DNA of 64,000 nucleotides from positions 3,844,001 to 3,908,000 of the forward strand of contig NW_026946363.1 in NCBI RefSeq assembly GCF_035222375.1. Direction: 5' to 3'. This DNA is from Podospora pseudocomata (Eukaryota; Ascomycota; Sordariomycetes; Sordariales; Podosporaceae). The notes under the pieces were generated by a model, which was not told the DNA's origin, ran no database searches, and saw only the letters and a program-made list of their open reading frames with translations. Both the position numbers and the translations under genes were made by a program. Below, in pieces: positions 46,948 to 60,206 of this stretch (position 1 is its first letter; the number at the start of each line of letters is the position of its first letter).

Positions 46948-48035
46948 GCAGACCCTACTTCTCTGTTCGCGACGTGGCAGTATATTTGCTCTATGATAAC
47001 ATGTCCCCTTTCCACCTGACACATGATCCAGGTGAAGAGGAAGCAGAGGAATGCCTGACCATCCTATCATGTGTGCAGGTCGACATATCAAACGCTTTCC
47101 AAGACTGAGCCCAAAGCATTGGGATTTACTTCCCCCGCATTTTCTGTTTCCATAAAATGGCCAAACAAATGCCACAACACCTTCAGCACTGGAGGTAAAC
47201 AGCATCTCAGATGTCCATAAAAAATTTCACCCAACCTGCGGCCCTCAACGTCACCACGTTAACACCCGCTTCGCCGTGACCTCATTCACTACACCAGCTT
47301 CTTTTGCTCAACCAGTAGCACTGAATCATTCCACACCTACTTTCCCTATTCTGGCTCCAACTGAGATATAACCGTCCATTACCCCCCTTTTAGCAAAACA
47401 AGAATACATCATGCACACCATCTCCCAGAGACGTCCCACTGTGTAACACAAATCCTTCAGCGCTTACTCTCTCTCTCCTCGACCCCAACTGATAGTATAT
47501 CAGCCACCCATCCGCATAACAGAATCTCTAGGCGGTAGCACAAGTACAACCAACTCATAATGTAAGTTGGCAGATAGCAGGAGGAGCCGGGCACCAACCC
47601 CGGATCCGGCACGGGGAAAAGAAACTCCGGGCGGATTCTGAAACTGGAGACTCGGGACTCGGCTATGTTTTGTGCGAGAAGCACATGTTTTGAGACCGAT
47701 GGCTAAATATTGTCCAACACACACTCTCTCTTGTGGGTGTACCAGTGTGGGCTTGTGATGACATGGTGATAACAGCAGATAGCCCAGACCAACCTCGACA
47801 CATGTTTCATCAGTCGTGATACTAACATCTCACGTCCGGCCCCAAACATCTACCGAGCTTCTAGTCTCATCAAGCACCGAACGTCATCATTTAGCCCCAA
47901 TCAGTTGATGACGTACAGTAAGTCTTTCCTCCGTATATCCTCATGTGACGACAAAGAGTAAGCAGCCCTCCCTCCCACAAGCCAAAACCAGCCCCATGAA
48001 ACATCCCATTCTTCCTATCACTTCCCAACTCGGAC

Positions 48036-48044
48036 TTTATAAGG
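48036..48044 (+). promoter_or_regulatory. TATA-like element TTTATAAGG
   Basis: It is followed by a CA/CT-rich stretch like a fungal 5' leader and by the first ATG at 48201. Confidence 0.35.
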
Positions 48045-48200
48045 CTCAGTATTACTCAGCAGTATCACCACACCGGCATCACCACCCTAGATCGTGACCA
48101 CTTTGTCTACTTTCTCACATCTCACCACCACCACCACCACCCACTCCCCCAGTCCCGTCTCATCCCAACTCTGCTCTCTGCTGCACGCCATTGTACATAT

Positions 48201-48389
48201 ATGTCAAACTATCGACAGCCCTACACACCATACTTACCCACCGTCCAACACACTAACACCAACATCCTCCCCACCCGTCACCATCCCCCCTCAGCGGCAC
48301 GGCGCGGCACCGGCACCGGAAGACACCAGACAAACTTCGATGACACACATGAAGGTACACTCCCAACCCGCAGCTCAAAAGGGGAATAA
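48201..48389 (+). CDS. Possible small protein, unsupported by family
   Basis: A 62-codon frame opens at the first ATG after a TATA-like box and a pyrimidine-rich leader. It is Thr/Pro/His/Arg-rich with no signal peptide, helix or known motif. A GTACAC sequence after GATGACACACATGAAG could be a donor, but no convincing acceptor was found. It may be noncoding. Confidence 0.2.
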   Translation: MSNYRQPYTPYLPTVQHTNTNILPTRHHPPSAARRGTGTGRHQTNFDDTHEGTLPTRSSKGE

Positions 48390-51300
48390 ACCGAACAACT
48401 CGGCACGTCAGCCATACACCTGCGGCACCCAGCGGCGCAAAGGGGCACAGCAACAGCAGCAACCCCCTTTCGTACTCACTGTTTTGCCCCTCCCCCGCCT
48501 TGTGTCTTCCCAATTGCCCCGCGGTGGGTTTGTGTGAAAAAAAAAAATTCCGGATTGCGTACGCGTTATGCCGGTGGGTTGACAGTTGGCTTTTGATCTG
48601 GGCTCCGGCAACGATGGGGTGGCGTATACGAGACACGAGACGTTGGTCTGTTCAGGTTTCATGACTTTGGTCTCACCCACTGAATAGACGTTGCGAGACG
48701 GTAGGTATGTAAATGTTGGTGATTTTTGGGATGGTGGTTGAGATGGGGTATAGCAGCGCCCCCCTCTCGTCATACCAGCCCTTAACGTACCTATGTCCTA
48801 CCCTATCTCCCTGCGCTCATGTGGATGAAATGGGGCTGGCGGCCAATGCTATGGAAGCCAAACAATGAAGCAATACCAATAATGATCCGATCCGTTTAGA
48901 CGAATAGGTAAACTGCCGTTGACCCTACCGAGACGATAAACGTCTGTATCAGACGGACTAGGTAGGCATTCAGACAGTTGAGCTTATACTGTTTAGCCCC
49001 CGTTCATCATGCCACAACTAGTCTCGATATCAGATCTGTGGCTGCCTGGCGGCTACTTGACCGTTTAGGAGGAGGTGAATTGAATGACGGCTTGGCTTTC
49101 AGACTTTGGTTACTTGAACAAGGCTCTCACGTGGCAGGCTTGAGGCCTTTCCCTGTAAAGTCCCAAAGAAATGCATGATGATGAAAGACGAAAAGGTAAA
49201 CTGAAGTCCAACCCCCCGCCGTTGCAGAAACCTAACCACCCGAGTCCCGTGAGGTGGAAGTGAAAAGCCGCTCGGCTTCGTGAGACCTGGCCGTCAACTC
49301 GGACTTTGAGAGTATCTTCTCGACTCAGTCGAGTTCAACAAAGTGAGTCTTGAGGCACGCATGATGACAGATAGACTGTGTGAAAGTAAAACAGAAAGAT
49401 CTCGACTCAAACCGAGGTGTCTTCACCCACCACCTGTCAAGACCAGGCCCAAAGACACCGAAATGCAAAGGACGAGTAGAATGAACAAAATCTGCCGAGG
49501 TGATCTCCAAATTCACCGCCCCGTCAAGACCCAACAACCGGCCGGTTGGCTGTGCATCTCCATCGTGGACCGGAAGGGGGGAGGAGGGGGGGGGGGGCGA
49601 GATCACGGCCGGTCCCCCTCGGGAGGTCCGTCCATCAGTCATTACTCACAATGATCTCCCACTACAGCCCTGCGATAGCCATAAAGGTACTCTACTGGGC
49701 AGATCAAAGCCGCCTAAAAGCAAACTCCCTTAGGGCTGGGGCTGGCACCGTGGATCCGTAGATCAACAACCATCACCCCTCGGTACAGTATAAAATCAGA
49801 AAAGTTACCTCCTGCACGCCTCCGTCGCCTCCAAAAGGGCAGTGCTTGAAACAACAAGCAAGCAAGCATGTGAGCTCCAACGAGTCGCCGTCCCGAGTCA
49901 AGGCAGTTTTTGCGGGGATGATGACGATATGCATGCGGAGAAAGCTGGTTTGTGGGGAGACTTTCTCAAACCAAGGGGATGCCCGTTTGCCTTTTTGCTG
50001 CAACATCCAAGGACGAACAACAATTGGCGATAGGATCCATGAGGAACTCTTCCCAAAAGGCAACCTCCCGACGATTGGACAATTGGTGTAAGAGAATGGC
50101 GGTGACAAGGCATGAAACAAAACCCACGACTATCTGCAATGTATTGCACTGCATCTTACCCTCTCTAACCAACGTCTCGGGAACATATCCCACTGGAGTG
50201 ATGAGATGCCTCACCCTGCAGCTTGGGGGAAGAAAAAAAAACTCTGACAGCCCCTGACAGATACAACACAATTGTTTGTTGGTTGTGGTGGCCAGCTTAC
50301 ACAAGGCCCTTATGTGGCAAATTCTGGTCGGTAAACGCAACAGACAGGTGACAATGAACAGGAGCGACGGCCATACTGCGGTAAAGAAGCTAGAGTTAGT
50401 TCGTGGTACTGGCCATGCAACTGAACGGCGTCGAGCCATCGTCGGCGACTGGTTACTGGTCCGGCAGAAGGAATGACGGCAGCCAGTTCTCCCCTCTCAA
50501 GAAACCCGCCGGCCGGGGGTTTGATGGCCAATGACAACGGAGCCGTGGGTGCTTTCGCCGTGTTGCGTCGTGCCAGTGACGGCGTTTTGCTGGAAAAGGC
50601 TCCCATTATCAGGCACGCAACCGCAACGTGCATGAAACTACTGTACGAATATGTATCCGTATGCGAGCTGTGAAGTTGTTAGTCGAGGGCACGATAAACT
50701 AGGATAACAGATGGCTGGAAACTGCTCAACTTGAGTGTGTGCCACGGCTCAAAACGTACGGCCCAACCCCCACTAATTCCCTCTTTGGTTTGTGGCACAA
50801 CGCTGAAATGATATTCGGAAAAGCCATGCGTATATTACCGTTGGCTTGCTTCGTGGGATGAAGTTGACGTACCCCCACAACTGCGTGTTATACATGTGTG
50901 TCCCAAAACGGCTTGAAGATCCTGAAAACCGTCGACTCTTTTGTCAACATCAATAAAAGAGATGGTGTCGAGCAATCCCTTCCGCCACGTCAATAGTCGT
51001 GCCTCGAGACCGTAGAAAAACAAACAACATCTTCGCCGCGTATGCAGTCCGTGTTTGACGCTATCACCAAGCACACTCGCCACCTGCTGCCCAGGCTCTG
51101 CTAGAGTCCTCTTTCTGTCAAAGCTGTCAATACGCTTGGCCTGCAGAGTCTTATCTCAGGACCCCCAAATCCCGCTTATCATATCACGAGAAGCTGCTGT
51201 GTTTCTTCATCAACAGAAGGATCCGCAAGTTTTGCCGATAGCGTCTTCTTCTGGCCAGCATTGCTGTCCACACGTTCCAAATCGTGGGGTTGCCGAGGTC

Positions 51301-54300
51301 GTCTGGCGCATCCGGCGCCCAGCCAGTCCTCACGCTAACGCTGGCCATGTCCCAAGAGGCAAAGGTCGGGCTGCTTGGCAAGCCAGCGAGATATCGCGTC
51401 GGAGAAACTGATATTCATAGCTGCTTTACGTAAATTTGCTGCTGATCTGTGATGCGAAAAGACAGACGATCTTCGATGCCAATTGCTGTCGGCAGCACCC
51501 TGATGGGCTGCTGGCTGCTTGGTGTGGGTGTCTGATGTACCTACCGAGCATCATATGTCGCAGCTTCAGGTGGCATGAGACGCCAGTGGATTCCCGCATG
51601 TGCCTCTTTCCGTCTGACTTGACAGTTGATGGATGGATGATGGAGAGAGTCACCGGCCTGCCTGCTGGCGTCCTGGGCGGTCTGGTTTATCGGCAACTTC
51701 CAAGAGTCCAAAAAGGTCAAGCTGCTGAAGAAAAGAGGTCCGTCCGTTGCTCCGTCGTGCGGGGACGCTGGGACCCTGAAACCTTCGAGAAGACCCATCG
51801 ACATGGGACGCGGGGGCACCCCATTGGACGAACCTAAAGCCCGTTCCTGCATGAATGGGGTCTCTGGCGCGGTGGATCGCCGCCGGCCAAACACTTGCTC
51901 TGCTGTTCATTCCAAAAAATCCATCGTGGTATCGCGCCATCGACAACTAAAGAAAGATTGGCATTTTCTGGACATCAACACACAGAAAATCATTGCCCAC
52001 AGCTGCGCTAGCCAGCAGCTCGGTGTTATTCTGGAGGAATGGATGATTAGTTCGAACACCAAATCTTGAATTGCTCAGGATTCGAGACCGCTTCTACCGT
52101 GTCATCCGTCTGTGACTCGGTGCTGTTCTGCTGAAGTCTTGTCTGGTATCCAGTGTGCCGAAACTGCACTGTGGCATCCGTCTAACCTCCGTTCGGCGTA
52201 GGAACCAGACCGTCGGTGAAGCACTAACGGTGCCAAAAGAGACCCAAGGCTGGGGTCGGAAGATTCTGTGCTTCGAAATGGCGGTGGGAGACGTCTCTAC
52301 CGTACCCGAGAATGGCCAATCCCACCTCGCAATAAGCACAAGCAAAGCATTTTCTGCCCTTTGATCCATCCGCAAATCCGGGGCGGGACACCGAGGCGGC
52401 ATGAGCGCCATTTTGGGGTCCGTAGCCCGTTGTTATCAGAATCCCTGGGAGGTACGGCCCCAACCCGCGGCCCGTCAACAACGGTCCGTACCAGATTTCC
52501 AGAGAAGAATCCAAGCCTTTTCTACCCTGGAACCGAATCGTCTCGAAGCCCGGGACATCCGCTCGTGGCGAACCAGGCATACGAAAGCAACAACATGCGG
52601 TATTTTGTCCAGGTAGATCCTTTGACATGCGTTATATGTAGGGCGCACTTTACTTTCGTGCCTGATGTAATGCTCGCCGAGCTCTTGTTTCGAGACGCAT
52701 GTACGTGCCAAGGACACATGGCAGATCTGAGGAACAAAACGAATGAAGTTTGGCGTCGTAGTCCCGTTAGAGCAACCTCGCTGCTAAGCTCCATAGTGCA
52801 TTGCTGGCCGACGCCACTAGCAGATCCCTCGACGTTACGAAGAAGACGGTGAAGGTCAATCTCTGGTTGGGCCCGCCCGGATCTGGTTCCGTTCTTTGAA
52901 TCCATAGCGTTACACACACCGACTGGGTAACATTTTCCATGGGCCTATTCCAGACGCAATCGCCAGACAGCAGTTCTCGATACACAATATTGCAACATTC
53001 TGGTTGCTGTTTGGGGAAGCAGAACCCGGGCGGAGGAATTTCCAGAGCTTCGGTGCTATGTATCAGCTCGTCCCAGCTCCATGGTGGCGAAGAGATAGTG
53101 CTGTGCCAAGGAAGACCAGATAGCTCACAGCTCCGATTCGGCCCTGTCAGGGTTTCAAAAGCAGGACCAGGATGGGGAAAAGCCCTCAGGAACCGTCCCG
53201 GATCAGGATGCCGTTTGTGTCCGAGGCCTGCAGGTCCACCAACGCTTAACAGTTCCAAGTGGGGAGGGAGGGGTTCGTTGCTGTTCTGGCGGTATCACAA
53301 GGGACCCTTGGAGCTCATGATTGGGAAATGGTCCAAACTGTTCACGGTATGGTACGATGGACGATGGGTGGATGGGTGATGCTTCCAGACGGAACGGCCA
53401 TCTTTTCGTGAAAAGGACCACCGCAACGAAAAAAGCAACGCAGACTTGACGACGGCAGCAGTCTGTTGCTGCACCCAAGACAGAAGGATGCGACGGAGGC
53501 TGATAGAGATTTTCCCCAGACACAATTCGTTTGGCTGAAATGGTGAAAAAGCATTCGTACCTGCATGTTGCAGCTCGTGGCTGCAGTAGCTTCGTCGTGC
53601 TCTGCAAGGCACAGCTGCCGGAAAAAGGCCAAAGTACCTCTGGGCTGCTTGGTACATGCGGTCAGTTTTGCCACTGGGACTGGGGGAACAGCCGTGCTGC
53701 CGTGATAGCTTCTCGTCCTTCTCCCATCGTCTGATGTGTCTGATGGATAGTGGGGTGCAAGTGGAAACGGTAGAAGGCATCATCGCCTCGTCTGTATTGA
53801 ATCCACCGTGACGGAGCGGGTTTGGAGACATCATGTACGTAGGTACCGGTACCTGGGTGTGATGAACAGACAGGATCGAGTCGAATACGGAAATGCTTGT
53901 CGTACAACACGCAGCTTTCGTGTTATGCTGGACGCGCGGTCGTGTTGTTCTCGTTGTCTGAAGCTGAGGGCAAGCTCTGCCGATGATGATGTTGCTGATG
54001 ATGCTCGGAGAGATAGGCTTGATTTGATAGTCCAGGCATTAGTCGTTTCCAGAAGGCAGAAATGATAAATGATATGTCGGAAACAAGTTGATTGCAACTG
54101 CAACGCTGGATAGTGCTGTCTCGACGTTTCGGGAACACGACGATGTGACTGTAAAGCTGTATGAAACAGCTCTCTCCCCGCTCAGCATTTGCCTCGACCT
54201 ATGGGGAGGACATGTTGTTTTCTCAACCGCTGGACGCGTTGCTGTGGATGGTAGCGGACCGGAAGAGAATAGCCAGAAAGATATCCATGATCGTCCAAAG

Positions 54301-57300
54301 AAGCAATGAGACAAAAGCTGGATGGCCTCGAATCCATCAATTCAGACAGGACCGGCCGGTGATGATTGCTCTAGGGTTGATGCAGGCTGCCGAAGCTGGG
54401 CAACACGTGAACAGGATTGTATGTATCTGGACAGCCAGACAGTGTCAAAAATAGCGACAGATTCATGCAACGCCCTCTCAAAACCAAGCGAGAAAAGCAA
54501 AGGACACGCATGCCACCTGACCGCTCCGATCCGTCCAATCCATGACAGGTAACACGCACAAATTATGTATCAGTTTTCAGCCCAGCAACTCCAGCTGCTG
54601 TCTATATGAAGTTGAGGAGGAGCAAAAAAAAAAGATTGAGAGGTGATACCTACCAATGGTAGAATCTGATGGGAGAGAGAGTACGGAGAATGGGAAGTGA
54701 TAGGTGGTGTAGAGGGACGAAAAAGGCATCATAGGCAGGGTTGTAAAGTGGTTGCATGGCGGGGCAGTCAAATGCGTGTCTGCTATTGGCTCTTGGGCCC
54801 ACCTCTCTTCCGAGTGGCCTCTCGCACTCACTGTCCTCCCATCCCACCTCATCACTTTTTACCCCGCGGTTGAAAACCTGAAGGCGACTCTTTCTTACGA
54901 TCGACGGCCGACTCGCAGCCTCTCGGGTGTTTCATGTTTCTCCTGCACAGCGACTGAGCCATCAGGCTCACCATTCCCCTCACTCGGTCGGTGGTCCGCG
55001 CGGGACCTAAGACCTGCAGCATCACCTTGGTACCGCACGACACGGACACCCGGCGCAGGTCAACGCGATCGGGACAGTCTTCGATTCGCCCGCCTGGAGA
55101 GGATGAGGATGCTATGGCCGCCTTCCAACTGCATGATTTCGAGTATAGTCCATCCGCAATTTGTCCGTTGTTGGTCTTGCCACGCCGCAGACTAAGATGG
55201 ATAATTCGAGAGAGGGACACCGAATTGTCATCATCAACCACCCACCCCGCTTCTATTTTTCAAAAGTGAGCAGAGGGGAGAGCAATATCGCCCTGGTGAC
55301 GCTGGATGATGTGGGAATCTAAACCGGGATGCATCGACAGATAAATTAAGACCAACATACGTCCAACATCTGGTTTTCCTGGTTGGCAGAGTTTTACAAA
55401 AAAGGAAACGCATGAATTCAACCGGCGGCCTGTCCCGGACTGCCAGCTTTAATGCCCCTCGATCGTCAGCTGACGGAGCAAGAAGGTGAGGTGATGGGCA
55501 GTCTGGCCGTCATTCGCCTTCATCCGCCTGCCATGGCGGTTATTCGAGTGTCCTGTTGCGTATCGTCGTCGAGGGCATTCACATCGTCACGTCGTCACCT
55601 GGACTCTGGATCTGATCTGAATAGTTGTTGCCAACCAGCGGCGGCGCGACGCCGTTTCCCTGGTGGTCACCCTCCAAGTTCAGGTTGCCTCTCGGGGTGT
55701 TCGTGCCTTGCAGTCACCCACCTGCGGTCCCTACTGGTCGGGGAGCAGAGGGACGAGATGTGACCTGACACAATGCAGCGAATAGCTGTGCCTGGATTGC
55801 CGTCGGACACCGCGCTTGACCACCGCGCCTCGGCCAGAGACTTTTCTGTGCACAGTTTCTGTGGGCGACATTGTTGGCCCTTCAGCCTATCACGACTGCA
55901 GAGACGGTCTCGCGGACGGCTTCGACAATGTACATGCATGTGCTCGTCCCCCTCGTTGGTCAAAAGCGTGTGTCTCTCTGCCTCGAACCCGCGAGTGAGG
56001 AACAACTTACCCAGTGGTGTGTACGACGCCCAAGCGTCGCTCTGAATCCCGAATGCCATTTCTTCTGCTGCTCAGTTTCCCCACCCATCATTACATGAAG
56101 GCCTCGCTTTCGGCCAGCTAGCGGATGCCACTGACAGAAAAGAGACACCGTCCTCCGTCCGGCCCTCAGTCTCTGCGGGACCCGGCCGGCCTCGGCAGCT
56201 TGGGGGAATGACAACTGATGACAAGCCTGGAGCTGGCTTACTTGACAGCTCAACTCCACCGTAGCGGCGAACAGTGCGTTGGACCATCTATCTCTAGTAG
56301 AGAGAACAGCACAGCTCATCAGCTACCTTGTTACAGACCTACCAGCGGAGCTACACTAGCAGAGGCCGCTTTTCCCCCTCACGTCTTTCTCTCTGTGGTG
56401 CTGCTCAGTGCTGCTGCATGTTGCATACGCAGGCACCGCAGCTTAGTGCCTCTACCAGCAGAGGGGATGATTGGTCGGGGGAGAGGAGGGTGGCCGCCCA
56501 GAAGGTACCATTCTCGCAGTGGTACATCCGTCGTGCTGGCAGACTAATCCACATTTAGCACATTTATGACTGCGCCTGGTGAGTGGGGGGGGTTGTCGCC
56601 CACAAGTCCATTCGTCGAAGCCGGCCACCCACCATCTGATGTTGCCATCCACCCACATGCCCCAGAACACCATTAACAGACAGGGGCCCTTGTCACTTGG
56701 TCCCTCCCGGTCCTTGTCAATCCAAGACCCAAGCGAACCCGCGCATGGTGGACATGGTGGGCTGGTGCGGATTGGAGCGACCAGGATTAGGTGCCAGTCG
56801 AGGATTAGGTGCTCAGTCGAGAGAGGGTCGAGAGAGCCCACACAGTCTATCGCCTGCCTGTCTGGCACCTCGCTGGCCGTTGATCGCTTTAGAGTGGGTT
56901 AGGCCCATCCGTACATATCCTCCATGGGCTTCCCACCCTGACGCTCTCTTCTCTCCACAATCGGCAAATCGGTCGACCTGGACGCGTGATTGCCTCGCTC
57001 TCTCTCTTTCTTGTTCATTTACATATTGGTTCTTGTTTCTTTCAGGACTCGACACTTTTGGAACATCTTGTTCCTTATTACCCTCTTTCAGCCCCCTCAA
57101 AGCACATACACCAACTCGTCCTCTCTCGTCTACCTCCTCTATCCTCACCAACCTCGCCCTCAGCTGTGGACGATAAGACGAGTTCATGTACAACAGCAAC
57201 AAATATCGAGACCTTTGAACCCGGCTGGTTGTTGATCATCATCATCACAACTGCCAGACATTCATTACCAAAAGAACCATCACCATCTTTAGGCCACAGC

Positions 57301-57469
57301 CCAACAGCAAGCAATACTCACTCCATCCAACAGCAACCTGTACAATAAGCCCGATATATACTTAATACCTAAACCACAGCAACCGAACAACGGAGAAGAA
57401 CAACAACAAGTCCAGGTGTCTTGACTGGTGGGTAACCGCAACGATCTCTAGAGTGGAACCTGGACGCTG

Positions 57470-59482
57470 ATGGACTGGAATAGCAACCGCAACAACAGCA
57501 ACAGTAACTGCCATAATTCGCCCAACATGTCTACAGCACCATCCTACTTCTTCTACCGGCCTGGTCCCAGTGTCGAGAGCAGACCAAACCACTTTGTCCA
57601 GCAGCCTTTCCACCCAGCTTTCCAACAACAGCAGATGATGATGAACCTTCCCGTGGTGGCTCCTCTTCCCTCGACGCCTGTCTACTCGCGGCCAACATCA
57701 TCCTGCTCGTCGCAGCAAGGGCCGCTGCTCTCGCACACATTCAACGGCACCACCATCTCACCTGCCGTGCTCACACCGGCGTCTTCCCCACAGCCCATCA
57801 ACTACAAGTCACTGCTTGCGCTCGACACGGGACTCAACGAGTTTGATGGACTCCGGTCCCCGTCGACTCCTGCGCTCTCGTGCTCCGGCAGCACTGTCAG
57901 CAGCCCCGGCAGCACCTATGAGATGCTCGCCACACCGCTCAACCCCATGCTCTCTGGCCTTGACGGTTTTGAGACCAAGGGCAAGAGGGAAGAGGAGGGA
58001 CTCGAATGCTTCCCTGACCTGGAGCCATGGTCCTCCACCTGCTCCTCACCTCAGCTTGTGCCTGGTTAGTGATTTTTTATGATTTTGTTTTTGGATTTTA
58101 TTTGTGAATGTAGATGCAGTGAGTCAGGGTGGATGGAGTGAATTGAATGAACGGGCAGGCCAAGTGGCCCCTGCTTTTGAGATTTTGGGCGGTTGCGCGG
58201 TTGAGCTTAGCGGGGTTCTCAGCTGGGCTGCTTTTTTTCTGGGTGCTGGAGCTGACCAAAACTCTGCCTGTCCACAGTGTACCTTTCATCCCGCGCACAG
58301 GCTCCCCAGACTGCCACTGCCACGCTCAACAGACAAGCCAGCAACGACCTCCTTTCTCCTGCATCGTGCCCGTCACTTTCTCCATCACCCTCCCCTTACG
58401 CGCGCTCAGTGTCTTCCGACGACAGCTTCTGCGATCCGCGCAATCTGACTGTCGGCTCTGTCAATTCCACTCTTGCTCCAGAATTTGCGGCTCTCCCCGC
58501 TTTTTGCCTGGGTGAGGAAGAGGATCAAAAATTCGTGCTCAGGGGCGATTCGTTTGCCAGCTCCCACAAGGCGTCCACCATCTTCACCAGCCAGGACCTG
58601 CACCGCACCCTTCCCTCCAGCTTCACTACTGGTGACCTTTCAGACTTTGACTCTGACGACGAGTTCCAAGGCCTTGCCATCTTGAGCGAGCCCCTCGTGT
58701 CCCAGGCCAGCAGCCGGTCGCGTTCCTGCAGCGAGACCAGCTTCAAGTGCGAGGAAGACTTTGAGGACAGCGACTCCTTTGCTGCCAGCTACCTGCCCCG
58801 CCCACCAAGCTCGTGCGAAGACGCCGACGAGCATCAACCCAAGAGGCAAAAGAAGTCTGCCGACAGCTGCTGCAGCAAGCCCGCCATGAACGTCGCTGCT
58901 GAGGCCGAGGCCCAATCAGGGGCTGCTCAGGACCAGTCCCAGACCCCGGCCAACCAGGACAACACCACCAGCGAGGCCCAAAACAACAACTCGGGTGCCA
59001 ACTCCGATACCGCTGACACCCCCTCCGGCACCCCCGCTGCTCCCACCAACCGCCGTGGTCGCAAGCAGTCCTTGACCGAGGATCCCTCCAAGACCTTCGT
59101 CTGCGAGCAGTGCAACCGCCGGTTCCGCCGCCAGGAACACCTCAAGCGTCACTACCGTTCTCTCCACACCGAGGACAAGCCCTTCGAGTGCCACGAGTGC
59201 GGCAAGAAGTTCTCTCGCTCTGACAACCTTTCCCAGCATGCCCGCACCCACGGAGCCGGCGCCATCTCTCTCGACCTTCTCGATGGCTCCGACATGGCTG
59301 CCGCCGCCGCCGCCGGTCACCTAGGTCAAGGGTATCCACACCCTCACGGCATTTCTCTTGCTCCCGACTACCACACGCTCGGCCATGTGTTGTTCCAAAT
59401 TAGTGCTGAGATCCCAGGCAGCGAGTCGTCGTCGGATGAGAGCACCGAGTCCAGCAGGAAGAAGCGCAAGAGGTCAGAGTAA
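57470..59482 (+). CDS. msn2/seb1: C2H2 zinc-finger stress regulator, Msn2/Seb1 type
   Basis: Exons 57470-58064 and 58278-59482 give 599 residues, with a 213-nt intron (GTTAGT donor, TCCACAG acceptor). The long N-terminal part is Ser/Pro/Gln-rich, with acidic patches such as SDFDSDDEF that could activate transcription. Two C2H2 fingers lie at about 474-526 ([22 protein letters not shown] and [21 protein letters not shown], written here as two separate fingers joined by TEDKPFE). They are followed by an alanine run and a basic KKRKRSE tail. The finger pair is that of yeast Msn2/4 and Trichoderma Seb1, which bind AGGGG stress elements in the nucleus. A second ATG at codon 20 ([10 protein letters not shown]) could be the true start. 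The gene-poor 10.8 kb upstream may hold extended control sequence. Confidence 0.92.
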
Positions 59483-60170
59483 TGGAACGCAAAACTTGCT
59501 CGATCAACCTTTTATCTATTCAATTCTCTGCACACTCTTCACAATGTCGGTGGTTCTCGCATTAGAACGTACCGTCGCCATTGATGCCCGGATATGACTG
59601 CCACGACGCGTTGTTTCATCGGGCCTGGGTCAACACATCAACATTTACATATATACACTGGGGGGTTTGCTCTTTTTCATCAAGACAAAGCGAGGCGGTG
59701 GGACACCATTTGGGATTCTTTTTTTATGGCGCAGACGTTTTTTCGCCTTTTGGCAGGAACTCAGCAGGCAAAAACGATGGGTTGGTGTTTTTTTTTTTTT
59801 TATATCTTTTTTAGTCTTCATGGGTGTGACATTTGTTTTTTTGTATCAATGTCCACAAACACTTCATGTACCACCACCAACTCCTGTCACCCAAACCAGC
59901 ATCACCGCGTCCCATGGCTTCTTCTGTGAAGTCATGAGCAGGACGGCAATCACGATCAAATCAAAAGCGCGCTTTTTCATCGGGGATGGAGGGAAACGCG
60001 ACCAAAAGCTTGAGGAGCCAAGAAGATGACAGTGAAGAAGGGAGAAGAAATATGACGATCTGATTGTACGAACTGGAGAAGAAGAAGAGAACATACACAC
60101 GATTTGCATTGGGAAAGGAGGATCCGATTTTCATCACAACCTCATTTGACGTGGTCGATATCATCAAAGC

Positions 60171-60173
<3 letters not shown>

Positions 60174-60203
<30 letters not shown>
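60174..60203 (+). repeat. Microsatellite (CT)n, about 15 units
   Basis: An uninterrupted CT run lies downstream of the Msn2-like stop codon. Confidence 0.95.

Positions 60204-60206
<3 letters not shown>

Larger units (their letters stand above)
46662..57469. other. Gene-poor region of about 10.8 kb
   Basis: Apart from one weak small-gene candidate near 48.2 kb, I recognise nothing protein-coding on either strand. Frames up to 194 codons (for example 52268-52852, +, and 53295-53834, -) conflict with each other and lack domains. The last 500 bases (about 56990-57469) are CT-rich then CA/AAC-rich, which fits a long leader of the Msn2-like gene, possibly with an intron ending at the TTTCTTTCAG near 57045. 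Confidence 0.55.

Noticed and set aside
52268-52852. 194-codon plus-strand frame in the gene-poor region
   Set aside because: Conflicting frames on both strands (for example 52522-53258 on the minus strand), no motif and low-complexity ending.
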